Shown: positions 19,621-32,454, counted from the stretch's first letter. The stretch is 64,000 nucleotides of DNA from Plasmodiophora brassicae (GCA_036867785.1 CP145426.1:496001-560000); one strand, 5' to 3'. The notes: generated from the letters alone by a model not told the origin. A program made the numbers and translations.

Positions 19621-22282
19621 ATGGGTGCCTCGCAGTCCACCGATGCGTTCGACTACGAGAAGCAGCTGGAGTCCGACACGACGCCGCAGTCGACGGCCGT
19701 CGGGCACGCGCGCCCCGACACCGACCCGAAGGTCTGTTCCCCGCCGCGTCGTCGTCGTGTCGTCCCCGCCCCGTTCTGATCGGCCCGCCCCGCAGGAGTA
19801 CACCGAAATGCGACGTTTCCTGAAGTACGAGAAGGCCAACATGAAGTACGTCAACGAGGGCACGCCGGACGAAATCCGGTCGCTGTGGCAAGCGCTGGCG
19901 TACGTTCGGGATATCGCGCCGTTGTTGCGTTTACTCGCCAGACGTGCTGACTTGCGCCCCAGGAAAACCGCTGCACGAGTCCCGTCGAACCCTGCGTTCG
20001 GGACGCGCGTCTTTGACGACATCTCGAATGGGGATTTCAAATGGCAGACGTACCAGGAAGCGCTCGACCAGGTACGGGAGCGGTCCTTACCACAAACACG
20101 CGCAACGCGCTGAGTCGCTGTAGTCGGTGGCTGTCGGCCGGGGCCTCGTGTCTCGCGGTCTCGTTGCGGGCAATAACGTGGGCCTGTTTGCCGCCAACCG
20201 TGCCGAGTGGATGATAACGGCATTCGGGGTATGGTCACAGCGCATGCGCGTTGTCCCGATCTGTGAGCACTTCGCGTCTCATTGCTTGCGTTCACATTCT
20301 CATGAAGGAATCATGCAGACTCCACGCTCGGGCCGAACGCCGTCGAATACATCGTCAACCATGCCGAGCTGACCATCATCTTCGTCAGCAAGGACAACAT
20401 CAACGAGGTTCTGTCCATCGTCGACAAGACGCAGGTTGGTTTCTCTTTCGCAGCAGCGTGTTGTGCAACGGTCGCTGACCTACCGATTGCCGCTCGCAGA
20501 TCAAGCTGTTGGTCCAGTTCGACGTCAACGAGTCAGCGTACGGCAACGCTCGCGATTCTATCGACGAAGCGCATCGGGCAAAGGCGGAGAAGGCTGGCGT
20601 CAACTTGATCGGGTTGTCGGATTTGATCGCGGAAGGTGATTTGCTTCAAAACGGTCATCCGGTCTGTTTCGGCGTTTGACGCCAATAATGATAGGCCAGA
20701 GACGTACCGACGTGGACGTTGTCGAACCGTCCGATGACGATCTTGCGTACCTGATGTACACGTCGGGAACGACCGGGCAGCCGAAGGGCGCAATGGTTTC
20801 GCATGGCAATGTCGTCGCCGCCGTTGCCGGCGTTGAGAACTCGGTCAACGTCCTTCCGACGGATAGCTACCTGTCGTTCCTCCCGTTGGCACACATCTTT
20901 GAGACGTGCGTTGAGGTACGCGCACGCGAGCGCCGGCAATGGGGTAGCGCGCCGCTGAGTGTTGCCACCAGGTGGCTATCATTGTTCGAGGTGGGAAGAT
21001 CGGATTCTGGCAAGGGAACATCAAGAAGCTGACCGAGGACCTGGGCGCCCTGCGTCCGACCGTCATGGCCGCTGTCCCGCGCGTCTTCCAGCGCATCTAC
21101 CAGACGGTGTTCAGCACGGTCAACAGTGCCGCCTGTCTGAAGCGGACGCTGTTCCTGCGCGCCTACGCCAGGCAGACCGAGGCGGTCCGTTCGGGAGCGG
21201 GGCGCTCCTCGATCTACGACTCGCTCGTGTTCTCGCCCGTTGCCGCCAAAGTCGGCCTTGGCAACATCCGCGCCATTGTGTCGGGTGGCGCGCCCCTCCC
21301 GCCCTACTTGTTCGAGTTCATGAAAGTCATCTTCAACTGCATCGTCGTCCAGGTACGCTTGGTCGACGGGTGCTGGGTCTCTTTCTCTCCCGTCTGAATC
21401 GCTGCAATAGGGATACGGCCTGACGGAGACGTCGGCTGGTCTCACGATTACGCTGGGGACGGACCGCAACGCCGGCCACGTTGGTCCACCTGTCGCCTGT
21501 GTCGACGTCCGTCTTCGGTCGATCCCCGAGATGGGCTACAAGGTCACCGACGCGCGTCCTCGCGGTGAGATCATGGTCCGCGGCCCGAACGTGTTCCAAG
21601 GTCAGTGTCCGCGTCAGGGACATTGGGTGCGACGCGACTCACATCTCGTCCAGGATACTTCAAGAACGAGCAAGCCACGAAGGAGTCGTTTGACGAGGAC
21701 GGGTTCTACTGCACGGGCGATGTCGGCAGGTGGAACCCGAACGGGACGCTGTCCGTCATCGACCGCAAGAAGAACATCTTCAAGCTGTCGCAGGGGGAGT
21801 ACGTCGCGTCGGAGCACATCGAAGCCGTCTACGGCAAGTCCCCGCTCGTCGGCCAGCTCTGGATCTACGGCAACAGCTTCAAGTCGTTCGTTGTCGCTGT
21901 CGTCGTCCCGAACGGCGAGCGGTTCATCGAGATCGGCACCGAGCGAGGGTGGTACAAGGGACCGGCGTTCGGCCGCGAGGGCTTCCCGGAAGCGTTCGCC
22001 GACATGTGGGCCTCGCACCACGACGACCTGAAGAAGGTCCTGGTCGGGTCGCTCAACGACCACGCCTCGGCGCTGAAAGGGTTCGAGAAGGCGCGCGACG
22101 TCCACGTCGAGTACAACGTCAACCGCACCGGGTTCGGGTTCACCGAGGAGAACGAATGCATGACGCCGACGTTCAAGCTGCGGCCCCCCTTCCTCCTGAA
22201 GCGGTACCGGAACGAGCTGCGCGAACTGTACGCCAAGAACGGTGAACCGCCGGCCGCCGACGAGAAGTGGCCCGGCGAGTAA
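19621..22282 (+). CDS. ACSL: Long-chain acyl-CoA synthetase
   Basis: ANL-superfamily enzyme that activates free fatty acids with ATP and CoA. The start at 19621 gives [12 protein letters not shown], whose Gly2 and small residues suit N-myristoylation and membrane anchoring. The first intron, 19732-19795, is typical of this genome (64 nt). About eight more introns follow. Recognisable parts: [35 protein letters not shown], the AMP-binding loop [16 protein letters not shown] (near 20755), [41 protein letters not shown] (split by an intron near 21350-21410), [12 protein letters not shown] and [16 protein letters not shown]. The C-terminal domain ends EKWPGE at 22282. All catalytic motifs are present. 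With the acyl-CoA oxidase at 37.5 kb it suggests active fatty-acid use. Family call is firm. Confidence 0.92.
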
Positions 22283-23654
22283 TCGGTTCTCGCAACGTCC
22301 CCTGTTATAGTAAACTCGATAGTGCCGCCCAGCCACTGGACGTCCACAGACGCGTTCGGGCAGCAGCAGCACCACCCTGACCCGTCATCACTTGCCGAAG
22401 GAATGTCGTGACCGTCACCGGGACGTGGTGCGTGTTATTATTATATAGCTATGGCAGGTTAGGCAGGGTACTGTACAAGAAGACGGGCGCCCCCGTCGCG
22501 ATCGTCGATTGTTCGTTCTAGTTGTCGCGTTTGCCGGGCATCTCGTTCTGCGCGCCGGTAGGCGGACGTCAGAGCGGAGCGTACGGCGTTCCCCCGGTCG
22601 TACGTACCTGTCGGTCATCGTCGATCTCGAGTATGGGTTCGAGGGTGGGCGGCGGCCGCGTGGGCGTGACGCCGCCGGGCGTCGTCGGCGACTTGGGCAC
22701 ATGATACGACATCGTGGGCGACCTGGGCGCCGGCGACGGCCAGCATTCGTCATAGGGGCGATGCCGCCCGGCGACCTGACTCATGGCGGCACGTCGCAAC
22801 GAGCGCGCGGCGCACGTCGCGACACGAAAGCACGGGGGACGGACGACGGGTCGCCGCTTGTGACCCCCAAAAATCTCAGACCCGGGCCACACACCCACGA
22901 CGTCATAGCGTTACGTACCGTACGACGTGCGCGCGAGGTCCGGCCCGGGCGACGCGGCCCGATGCGTTTTGCGCCGCGAACCCAAATATCTCCACCCGCA
23001 CAGTGTGTGTTACACGCGGCTTCGGCCTGCCGAGAAAGGGCGGGGTGGATTTTGCGGCCCACCTCGAACCACCTGGCAACGCGCCGTCTGTCAACATCAT
23101 CGCACCCGAGGTCAAGACGAGGTGACGGTTCCATCCACTGTTCGTATTGCTGGGAACCGGTGAATACACTTGCAGACGACACCCAGTGTTATCCTATTAA
23201 ATGCGAAAGGCTGACTTCCTGGCACTGATTTGATCTATGAACATGCAGGATGACGCCAGCGCCCTGTCGGCCTTGGCTGTAGGCGATCGTCGATGGGTGA
23301 CTGCGCATAGACCACAGGCGCACTGATGATTACAATGTCGATGAGCAGCGCAGCACAATGGCCAGATGTGTGGATGGAGATATGCGGGACCCTGGAGTCA
23401 AACGGTTACCCTCGGGATTCCTTCTTTCGCACGATAAATCAAGTTAAACATGGGGCCGTCACGCCCCTGTTATAATGGCAGGTTTCGCCCGAATACAGGT
23501 GGCCCCACTGCATTACTAGTTTGCATACAAGGTACGCGGAATTGATCCCTGCCTACGCATGCACCCATGGGTCCAGCTTAATGCCAGTATCAAGACGTCG
23601 GCTGGATCGTCGTGCCTAGACGTAGGGGGGCGTAGATAGGTTACCATAGCCAGC
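22283..23654. other. 1.4-kb intergenic region, nothing recognised
   Basis: Between the acyl-CoA synthetase and the pseudophosphatase. Several GC-rich frames are open but none shows a domain or protein-like composition. No repeat shared with the rest of the window was seen. Confidence 0.5.
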
Positions 23655-25393
23655 ATGACCGTCAATGCCGACGTGTCAGTGGTGGAGTCGACGACCGCGT
23701 CCGCCGTCGACGGCGACGTATTCTACCTGGAGGAGAACGGCCAGCTCATCCTGCCGTACGTGCCCCCAGCGTACCTGAACGTGAACTCGGCCAAGATCCT
23801 CGACGGCCTCTTCATCGGCAACAAGGACGCGGCCACCGACCTCGAGTTCATCACCAGCAACAAGATCACGCACATCGTACACACACGTGTCCCCCGGTGA
23901 TCACAGCGATGGCCTCTAAGCGTGCACCTAATTGGCAGATCAACTGCGTTGGGCATCTGCTACCAAGCTCGTTGGCGAAGCTCGGCGTCCAGTACCTGAA
24001 TTTCCAATGGATCGACGCCAAGACGACCGTCATGTTCGACGCCGACGGAAAGACGCTGATGCGAATCGTATCGTTCATCCAGTCGGCGCTGGCCAACCAC
24101 AACGGCATCCTGATATTCTCCATTCACGGCAAATGTACGTTTCCGGACGATCGCCCGCGAATACGGCCATTGATGGACGCCGTCGTTGATGGCCAGCTCG
24201 ATCGTGCTGCGTGGCGGCCGCGTTCCTGATGCATCAGTTCTCGTGGTCGCTGCAGAAGGCGCTGGAGTTCATCCAGTTCAAGCGCCCGGACGTGAACCCG
24301 AAGCCGTACTTCCTGCGCCAGCTGCGCCGCATGGAGAAGGCGCTTCTGCGGAACACGCGCGACCCGGTCGATATCGCGGGCAGGTGGCTCGACCAATGCG
24401 CATCGCCCCACGAGCTCGTCGCTCGCAACACCGTATGGACCCATGCGCGCCTGTCTGCGCCCATGCATGGGCTGAGAGGCGTCACAGTTCCTCAACGGGC
24501 ACTACATCAAGGCGGAACATGAGAAGGGCGCCGATTTCAAAGTGTACGAAGACTTTGACCAAGTGCCGGCATCGCGGGCGTCGCCGGCGTCCAGCTCGAA
24601 GACGTTACGGTGGATCGATGAAGTGTCGCCGGATACGACCCTGGAACGCTCCAGCGGGAAAGCGTATTCGACGACACCGACGGCGGCAACAGCCGAAATC
24701 GTGTCCATCTTGAAGACGAGGGCGGGATCGGGCCCACGTCGTCCACCGTCGGAGGTGGTGACGGTTGCGGAGCAGGCCCCCGTTCACAAAGTGAAGAGCG
24801 CCTGGAACATGATCAGCGCGGGGGAGCCCATGATCAGCATTCGACGACCGTCGTCCGCCCAGTCCGATGTGGAGGATCAACAGGCGCATGCCATGTTCGT
24901 AAACTGGCCTCGGCGATGGTTCCGACGAGTGCTGACGTCGTGCAGGTCGATGGGGTGGCGACCACGATCACTGGTGGGACGCGTGGGCAGTGCTGGGTCG
25001 GCGTTGGCGAAGAAGTACAGAAAGAGCAGCACCGCACGCGCGTCTTCGATGGCGCACGCTGCGACGGTATCGTCGCTGGCCAAGGTGAAGAACGCCATCA
25101 AGTACAGGACGGGCGACGTGTCGGCAGCGACGCCGCTGACGAAGAGGATACCGTCGTCGACAGTGGCGACGACGTCCAGGGCGAGGACAAAGGGCCGATC
25201 CACGCCGGTCTCAGTGGCCGGGGAATTCGACGACCCCTGGTTGGGCAAGTTCGCCAGGCTGACCCTAAAGGACAAGCGGTCGCTGTCGACGACGACGCCA
25301 TCAGCGCCGCTGAGTGTCAGTGGCACCACGAAACGCCCGCTGAGTGCGTCGGCCATCAAACACCCGGCAGCGTCATCAATGAGGTCGTTCTGA
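23655..25393 (+). CDS. Dual-specificity phosphatase-fold protein, probably catalytically dead
   Basis: Exon 1 starts at 23655 and reads NVNSAKILDGLFIGNKDAAT, typical of the entry of a DUSP domain. Exon 2 has LGVQYLNFQWIDA and ILIFSIHGK. A GTACGT...GGCCAG intron (about 24135-24198) leads to RSCCVAAAFLMHQFSWSLQK and ALEFIQFKRPDVNPK. Joined, the P-loop reads FSIHGKSRS where active enzymes have HCxxGxSRS: the His is Phe and the catalytic Cys is Ser. This is a pseudophosphatase pattern, as in STYX-type proteins that bind but do not hydrolyse phosphoprotein. A third intron near 24375-24490 leads to FLNGHYIKAEHEKG; its exact borders do not give a clean frame by eye. The last 250 residues are Ser/Thr/Lys-rich and disordered. 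Partner and process unknown. Confidence 0.72.
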
Positions 25394-25591
25394 ACAACAG
25401 CGGGGCATCCATTGACGCGTCCCCGGTCTACAGTCAATACAGCATCGGCCGTTCCAGCGGCGGCTGACGAACGTGTCATCATTATCAGGCGCGCTCGGAC
25501 ACCGAACCGTGAGTGTCGGCTCGGGGATTGGTAATTAGCGCGCCTGCGCCACTGGCGATGGATTGGTGGTCTCTCTGATCACATCGAACGG

Positions 25592-26388
25592 ATGACCCGC
25601 GGCGCTCCTGTCAACGTTGTGACGGGGTCCCTCTTCCTGCTCGCCGCAGCTCTTCTCAGTGCTCCCAGCATCGCCGCTCTGACGCTCTGCTCCAGCGACG
25701 CTGTGGACCACATCGTCGACAGGTCGGCGGCGATCGCGCATTCTAGATGGCTCTACAATACCGTTCGCGACCTTGGAAGAGGTGACGGCGTCGTTATCCC
25801 GCTGCCCGGCATCTACAGTGCAGAGCTGGTGACAATCCTGGACTTCATCAATGCCACCAAGGTATACGAGGTAGGGCCGCAGTACTACGCTGCTGTGTCA
25901 TCGTTAGGCGTGCCTACAGGCTGCTATCCCATACACAGGTTGAGCGCGCCGCCCAGTGGGCCCGGGACAAGCATCTGGCCACGATGGACATTGCCGAGCA
26001 GTGCCGTCTCCTGGGGGCCGCAGAATACCTCGACATGCCTTCCTTCACGATCGCTCTTGCAAGTGCAATGCACCCATCGACCGATGACATCGCTCGGATG
26101 CGTGTCATGGTGTCCAAGAAGACGTTCCGATTCGTCATGGGCATCATTCGCCTGGGTCAGATGGCGCGCACGGATGATCAGCACGCTATCGTCAGGCGGA
26201 TTCATATCCTGCTGATCGTCGGTGGCGACGTCGCCCTCGTCAACGACGCCCTATGGGAGGACTTCGACAACGTCCTGTACTGCGCCGCAGAGCACAGCGA
26301 GGAGCATGTCGTCGATCTGCTCCTGACGATCCCGGGGATCGACGCCCGCGCCCCCGACTTCTCCATGCAGTGGACGCCGCTGGACTGA
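25592..26388 (+). CDS. Secreted SKP1-like POZ protein with ankyrin-like end
   Basis: The start at 25592 gives a strong signal peptide (SLFLLAAALLSAPSIAA). Directly after it comes a SKP1-type POZ fold: LTLCSSDAVDHIVDRSAAIA, then VVIPLPGIYSAELVTILDFI. An intron (about 25862-25941, GTATAC to ACACAG) joins to VERAAQWARDKHL and a helical region (LLGAAEYLDMPSFTIALA), as in the SKP1 dimerisation part. The end, HVVDLLLTIPGIDAR then TPLD, looks like the start of an ankyrin repeat, but the gene stops there. Normal SKP1 is a cytosolic SCF ubiquitin-ligase adaptor, so a signal peptide is out of place. A secreted form could be an effector that joins the host's SCF machinery (inference). Family call is moderate because identity to SKP1 is low. 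Confidence 0.7.
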
Positions 26389-26656
26389 GCTCTGGCGTGC
26401 ATGTATAACACGATCGTATTGGCTGGTGGGCATCACAGGTTGGCCGAGCGCGCTCGATGGGTCCTCAGAGCTGGTTGAGTGTGCTTTACCCGAAACTGCC
26501 CCGTGGCGCGCTGCCAGACGTGTGCACCAAAACGGGGGCGGCGACCGCTCGTTTTTGCGTCTGTCGCAGGCAGCGGCGACTGGTTCAGGCCCGCGGTGCC
26601 CATTGGTCATTCGCCGGGTTGGGCCCGCCGCCCTGTTGCGCCCTGTACCGGGGCCA

Positions 26657-29600
26657 ATGTCGTCATCATCGTGGGCGGCCGCCGTCGTCGCTCGCCTGCC
26701 CGATCGGCAGCGCCTGCTGGGCGACCTGCGCAAGCGCCTGCACCGCCGGGTGCTGTCGCTGATGGTGACGCGCACCGGCCCCGTCGTCCTCGTCGTTGCC
26801 GCGTCGATCGGCGTTGTCGCCGCGGTGCACGTCCTGCTCCTCGTAGGCCAATGTGCGATGGGATCCGATACGGGTGTGTGTATAGGGGCTGACGTGTGCG
26901 CGCGTCTCGTGCAGACTCCGCGTTCGTGGTCGGCTGTGCGACCCGCTCCTGCCCGCACGCCTACAACAACATCGGGCGACGGTCGTTCCAGGGCGACCTG
27001 TGCGCCCCGGTGTTCGACGTCGTCTACACGTGGGTCAACGGGTCCGACCGGGCCCTGATCGAACAGATCCAGCGGTACCGCGCCGAAGGTGCTCGCCCCG
27101 CTATCGACGTCGTCCACCCGGCTGGGCGGTACTGACATGCGATGGCGTTGTTCAGACGGGGAGCTGGCCAGCGACATCGCCAGCGTCGACAAGCACAACG
27201 CCGATGCGGCGGCGATCGCCGAGGCCACTGGCGCCGAACCCACCCAGCCGGAGGTCGTCGACGAGAAGAAGCACGGGCAGAACCGATTCAGGGGTGGGTG
27301 GAGGCGCGTGCGTGTTCACGCACCCATGGGGGCGTTGTGCGGGTGCGGGTTGTCCCTGACCGTCGTGTGCCTGCCGTCTGTCCAGACAACGAGGAGCTGC
27401 GGTACTCGCTGCGGTCGCTGTGGCTGTACGCGCCCTGGGTCCGCAACGTGTACATCGTGACGAACGGGCAGGTGCCGTACTGGCTGGACCTGTCCAACCC
27501 GAACGTCTTCATCGTCACGCACGGCGACATCTTCCCGAACCGCGCCGACCTGCCCGTGTTCTCGTCGCCGGCCATCGAGGTGCACCTCCATCGCATACCG
27601 GGCCTGTCGGACCGCTTCCTCTACTTCAACGACGACACCATGCTGGGCAACGTCGTCTGGCCGGACGACTTCTGGAGCAGGGAGGGCGGCCAGAAGGTCT
27701 ACCTGTCCTGGGATGTCCCACAGTGCAACGCCGGCTGCCCGGATTCCTGGCTCAACGACAACTACTGCGACCTGGTATGGGGTGCCGGGACGCGCCTGCC
27801 CGCGCCCGCTCGCTCTGACCCGACCGCGGACGCTCAGGTGTGCAACACCTCCTCCTGCAACTACGACGAGGGCGACTGCCTCGGGCCGAACATCAACGAC
27901 CGCGGGCCAAAGTCGTGGAAGAACAGCCGGCCGCAGGCGTCGTCGTCGGCGCGCCCGGGCCATGTCCCGCGTGCGCCCATCCAGCAGCAGGAGCTTCCGA
28001 CGCAGACGTACTGCGGGACCGGCTGCCCGAATTCCTGGCTGGGCGACAAGGTCTGCGACCGGGCCTGCAAGACGGCGCGCTGCGGGTTCGACGCGGGCGA
28101 TTGCGGCACCGCCCTGGTTCGGGAATCCGTGCATCGCTACGAGCTGACGCGCAACGGCACCGAGATCGTCATCCCCGCCGATCGCATGTCCGCCTACGTT
28201 GACATGGCTGGTAAGCGCTGCGCCTGCTGCTGCGTCGCCGCGTTCGCCCTACCGACCGTCGTTTCGTCGTGCAGGGCGGATCCCGTACACGATCACGTCG
28301 GCCGAGCACGAGTGCGAGCTCTTCATGCGGTCGGCCATCATCATCCAGAGCGAGAAGCTGCTGATCCTGGTGCTGTTGCCCGCCGGCGAGGCGCCCGCCA
28401 CCTGTACCGTGGCGATCACGGCGCGCAAGACGGATCCCGATGGTGGCCCCGCGACCGATGTCCTCACCGTGTTCACCCTGCACCGACAAGGGACCGCGTC
28501 CAGCGCGGCGTCGTCGTCCAACGATACGGCCGTGGGCGTCGTGGAACCGGGCGCTGGCGCCGGCGTGTCGTTCGTCGACGAAGCGCAGAGCGCCGGCGAT
28601 GGCCCTGCCGACCCAGCTGGCAGGGCGCTGCTGTGGACGGGGGACGTCCTCGACCTGGAACATGTCGGCCAGTAGCCCTGTCGCTGCGTCCCCGATGCTG
28701 ACGGGGCGGGTTGCAGGTTCTGCGACAGGTCGCCGTCGAAGGCGTCCCGTCGGACAGGTTCCCGTCCGGCGTCGCCTTGCTGGGCGATATGAACGGTATG
28801 CACCGCCGGGCCGGGCCCTGGTGGTTGCACGTGCACTGCCCTGATGTGCTGTCTGTCTCAACGCAGAGGGTGACTGGGCGCTGGCGGAACGGTTGGTCGA
28901 GCGGAAACGCGAGCAGCTGGTTCGCCTGGCGGAGGACGAGGTCCTGGCAACGGTGGCGGAGCACGTCAGGAGGAACGAACGGGAGGCGGGCATGATCTGG
29001 CCCTGGCAGTTAGTGAAGGACTTTGCCCGGAGGGTGACGCCGCGAAACCGCCGCCTCCTGGATGCGTTCGGCGATTCGCTGCGGTTCGTCACGCGGCTGT
29101 ACAACGCGTACTTCTCGGTACAGTCCAGGAAGGTGCCCGCCCACATGCCGCACATGATCGACAAGAACATCGTGTACGAGATGCAGTCGATCTGGCCGGC
29201 AGAGTTTGCGGCGACGTCGTCGCACCGGTTTCGATCGTCGTCCGACATCCAGTTCGCCTTCTCCTACTTCTACTACATGATGGAGAGGTACGCCGCCTGG
29301 CTGCTGCTGCCACCTGTCGTCTGACGACGCACCGCCTGCACAGACCGGAGCGATTCGATGCCACCGCGTTCTTCCGCAACGAGATCGATCTGGACCGCGA
29401 TGGGTACGTCTCGGAGATGGAGTTGCGCCATCTGACCAGTCTCAACCGGCAGCTGTCGTTTTCGGAGCTGACCAACACCCTGATCAACTGCTCGGTACGT
29501 GTCCCGTCGCCATCCCAGACAGGCCAGAGCGCGCTGACCCCGCGATTGGACAGGTGGCCATCGCCCAGTCCCGAGGTCACCGGCTGTCGCTGGACGAAGG

Positions 29601-30156
29601 CGTCAGCGTGACCGAGGAGACCGTGCGCCTGTGCCCGCCCGTGCTGTCCATGTTGCGACCTATCGTGGAAGGTCGGAAACATTTCCGGCATCAGAAGGCG
29701 TCCATGGAGCAGGTCACGTTCTACATGGTCGGAGACAACGCCACCCTCGTCAGGCAACGTCTCGAGGTCGGGCGCCCCCTCCCCCGCAGGGTTGCTGCTG
29801 CTCCGTCTGGCCTGACCCGCGTGCAGGAAATCCTCGTGGAGCGCAAGAAGTTCGTGTGCCTGAACGACGACATGCGGAACCCGGAACCGAGCGTCAAGAC
29901 GGCCCTGTCCGAATTCTTCGAGGCGTACTACCCGATGCGGTCACCGTTCGAACTGCCGCCTGGCACGACCAACCGGTTCCTGTACATTGGCCCGCTGCGA
30001 TGGTGGATGCGGTTCGTCGCCCTCCTCTGGTTCCTGTTCGAATCCGCCATTGTCGCCGTGGTCATCTACGTCGTCATCAGAAGGGACGATGTCATTGCAT
30101 GGCTCCGGAAGCGGGACGCGAAGGTCAAGGTCGATAAAACCATGGTCGCTTTCTAG
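26657..30156 (+). CDS. GNPTAB: Stealth-family GlcNAc-1-phosphotransferase (GNPTAB-like)
   Basis: Multi-exon gene. An amino-terminal membrane anchor ([20 protein letters not shown]) is followed by Stealth region 1 ([12 protein letters not shown], near 27015), region 2 ([20 protein letters not shown] to [11 protein letters not shown], 27390-27640), two Notch/LNR modules ([13 protein letters not shown] with [28 protein letters not shown]), a variable region, Stealth region 3 ([19 protein letters not shown], 29140-29200), an EF-hand ([12 protein letters not shown], about 29390), Stealth region 4 (FVCLNDDM, 29850) and a second membrane helix near 30010-30080. This is the full architecture of the animal alpha/beta subunit precursor, which tags lysosomal enzymes with mannose-6-phosphate in the Golgi. 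Whether this protist makes that tag is inference; some protist Stealth proteins build other phosphoglycans. About nine introns; the DMAP-interaction domain was not recognised. Confidence 0.88.
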
Positions 30157-30294
30157 GAGACGCGTGCCCCGAGCACCCAGTAGCGCTTCAACGGGGACCA
30201 CCACGTACAGGGTGACCCCATAAACAACATTGTAGATACGGTGGTTGTTCGACAGGTGGCACGGCCCAGGTGAACGTCCCGATGGGACGACGGT

Positions 30295-32454
30295 TCAACC
30301 GGCAGGTCCTGGATCCATTGTGTCACAGCGTCGCCTGGACGGCGAACGCCCCTGCCCCGCCGTGCCCTTGATGACGCTTCGCGTGTCGACGGATGCGGCG
30401 ACCTCCGCCGACCTGGATCTGTCCCGGAGGATCCGATATTCCACAGCGGCGATGATCGGCTGGCCATTGCTGTCGGTGACTGTCCGTCCCCATCGACGTA
30501 GGGCGCGACGGACGACCTGTGCCTGCTGCTGCTGCTGCTGCTGCTGGGCATGGACATCGTCCAGCGGGACCGATATATGGCAGGATGCAGACTGGCCCGA
30601 CCTCAGGCCGACCTGCACAGCGAGGGCAGTCCTCAGAACGCATCCAGGGCATGCGGTGACCGGCGAGGCGTACCCCAATCAGCAGGTGAAGGCAGGACGC
30701 GGAGCGCGGCAGCACATTGACAGGAACGGGTTCCCCCAGGGCTCCCGTCCGGAAGGAGACACAGCCCTGCCGATCCGGTTGGATGCCGACCCGCGTCGAC
30801 ACGACAAACGATGGGTCGTCCGGGTTGGGCGAGCACAGAATCCGGTCGATGACGACGCTGGAACACGATGTCGTCGTGGTCGACAACGGCGCCTGCCCCG
30901 GGCTGATGATGAGCTCTAATCCAGCGTAGACGCAGCTGCACAGCGACCGATCAGCAACGCTGGACGGGCGCCTGCCTGTTCGGGCGTGGGACACGCACGT
31001 ACTCGTGGTCGGTGTGAACAGGCAGGTCCTCGACCGGGTGGATGGCGTACAGGTCCCGGCCGCCATCCGACACGACAGGTACCAGCACCGACGACGACAG
31101 GTCGCGCGACGCGAACAGTACCCTGCAACAACGATGACGTCGGTGAGCACGTGGCGGGTCACAGGCCGCCACGTGCAAACGGATCTGTGTATACCTGTCG
31201 CACCAGGACGGCACGCGAACCTTCGGTTGCCCCGATCCGGCTTTGTACCTGCGGAACACACAGGGGGCGGTGGGTATGCGCCGTCCAACGGTGTGCACAC
31301 TGGTCGTACCAGCAAGGTCGTGATTCGACCGCGTACCGCTGGCCGGTCAACGACCGCATCGGGTCGAGCTTGTACGACGGCGGGAAGCGTATCCTGGGTT
31401 CGGCAAAGTCGACGAAGCACTGCTCCGCCCGCATCGCGTGTCGCAGTTCGTCCCGTTCGAGCAGGGCCTCGAGGTCGTTGCTGTGCCACAACACGTTGGG
31501 CGATACGCGCGTGACGCCAGTGGACGTGCGTGCGTACCTGGCAATGGCGGCCAGGGCGTCGTCGACCGGCATCTGGACGCGGAAATTCAGGTCGCCCATG
31601 ACGATGCAATGGTCGACGGCGTGCATCAGTTCACAGTCGGTGGCGCCGCCTGCGGTTGTGCCGGTTCAGTTCCACCCGCATCGCAGAGCGTCGGCGGTCG
31701 ATCGATCTCACACAGCGACCGGGCCATGGCCCTGCACAGCGTCGCCGCATCGCGCAGGCGGTTGTCCAGTGAGCTGGACGCCAGATGGGCGCCGACGATG
31801 GCCACCGAGACACCGTCGACGTCGAGCAGCGCGCCGGCGCCGCCCTTCGACCCCTGTACGAGCGACACACACACATTGGATGGGGCGGTCGTGGGCGTCG
31901 AATGACGGGTCGGGTCGCACCTCCAGGTGGCCGGTCGAGAACGACCCCGAGCGCAGACAGCGAACGCGATCGCCGCGCGCGTACACAGCAATGCCCGTAA
32001 ACTTGGGCCGCACGAAGGCGCCGTCGCCGCGCCCCCATGTCCGATCACCTGTCGCGTCGTTCAGCACGAGGCAGGCGGGCGGCGATGGGGAACGACAACG
32101 CCCCCAGACACGTACGCAGCAGCGCCAAGCGGTGGCAGCGCCTGACCGACATGACCTTGGCGATGCGATCGAGCAGGGCGTCCGACCTGCACTCCTGGAC
32201 GGCGAACGCCTGCCCGGCACTGGTCAGCAGCAGGCAACTGCTGGGCACGCGCGCCCGCTCTGTCTCCCCCCACGTACATAGACGTCGTACCCATCGGGGA
32301 GCGCCTGACAGCACGCCCCCGGTCCACCATGGTCGTCAGCGGCGGCGCCCAGGTTCCACGTCCAAGCCAGGATGCGCCGACGTCGCCCGCCGACGACGTC
32401 CCGATCCACGTCCCCGGCAGAACCCTGCTGGGACGACGACGACGACGCCTCCAT
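30295..32454 (-). CDS. Inositol polyphosphate 5-phosphatase
   Basis: Minus-strand gene starting at 32454 with a Ser-rich leader. The catalytic fold opens with RILAWTWNLGAA (metal-site Asn) and continues through short introns: FTGIAVYARGDRV, GSKGGAGALLDVDGVSVAIV with HLAS (about 31840-31770), VMGDLNFRV (31600), DELRHAM, FAEPRIRFPPSYKLDP, VPSWCDR (about 31210) and a TDHEY motif in place of the usual SDHRPV near 31010. The order of motifs is that of type II 5-phosphatases (OCRL, INPP5B, synaptojanin), which remove the 5-phosphate from PI(4,5)P2 or PI(3,4,5)P3. The carboxyl part (30950-30295) has a beta-rich region and a run of eight Gln before an Arg/Ser-rich end; no SAC, ASH or RhoGAP domain was recognised. 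It converges on the GNPTAB-like gene with 138 bp between. Confidence 0.82.

Noticed and set aside
27142-28701. 519-codon plus-strand frame taken as one protein
   Set aside because: Only its middle (about 27370-28206) is the GNPTAB reading; the ends run through introns and out of frame.
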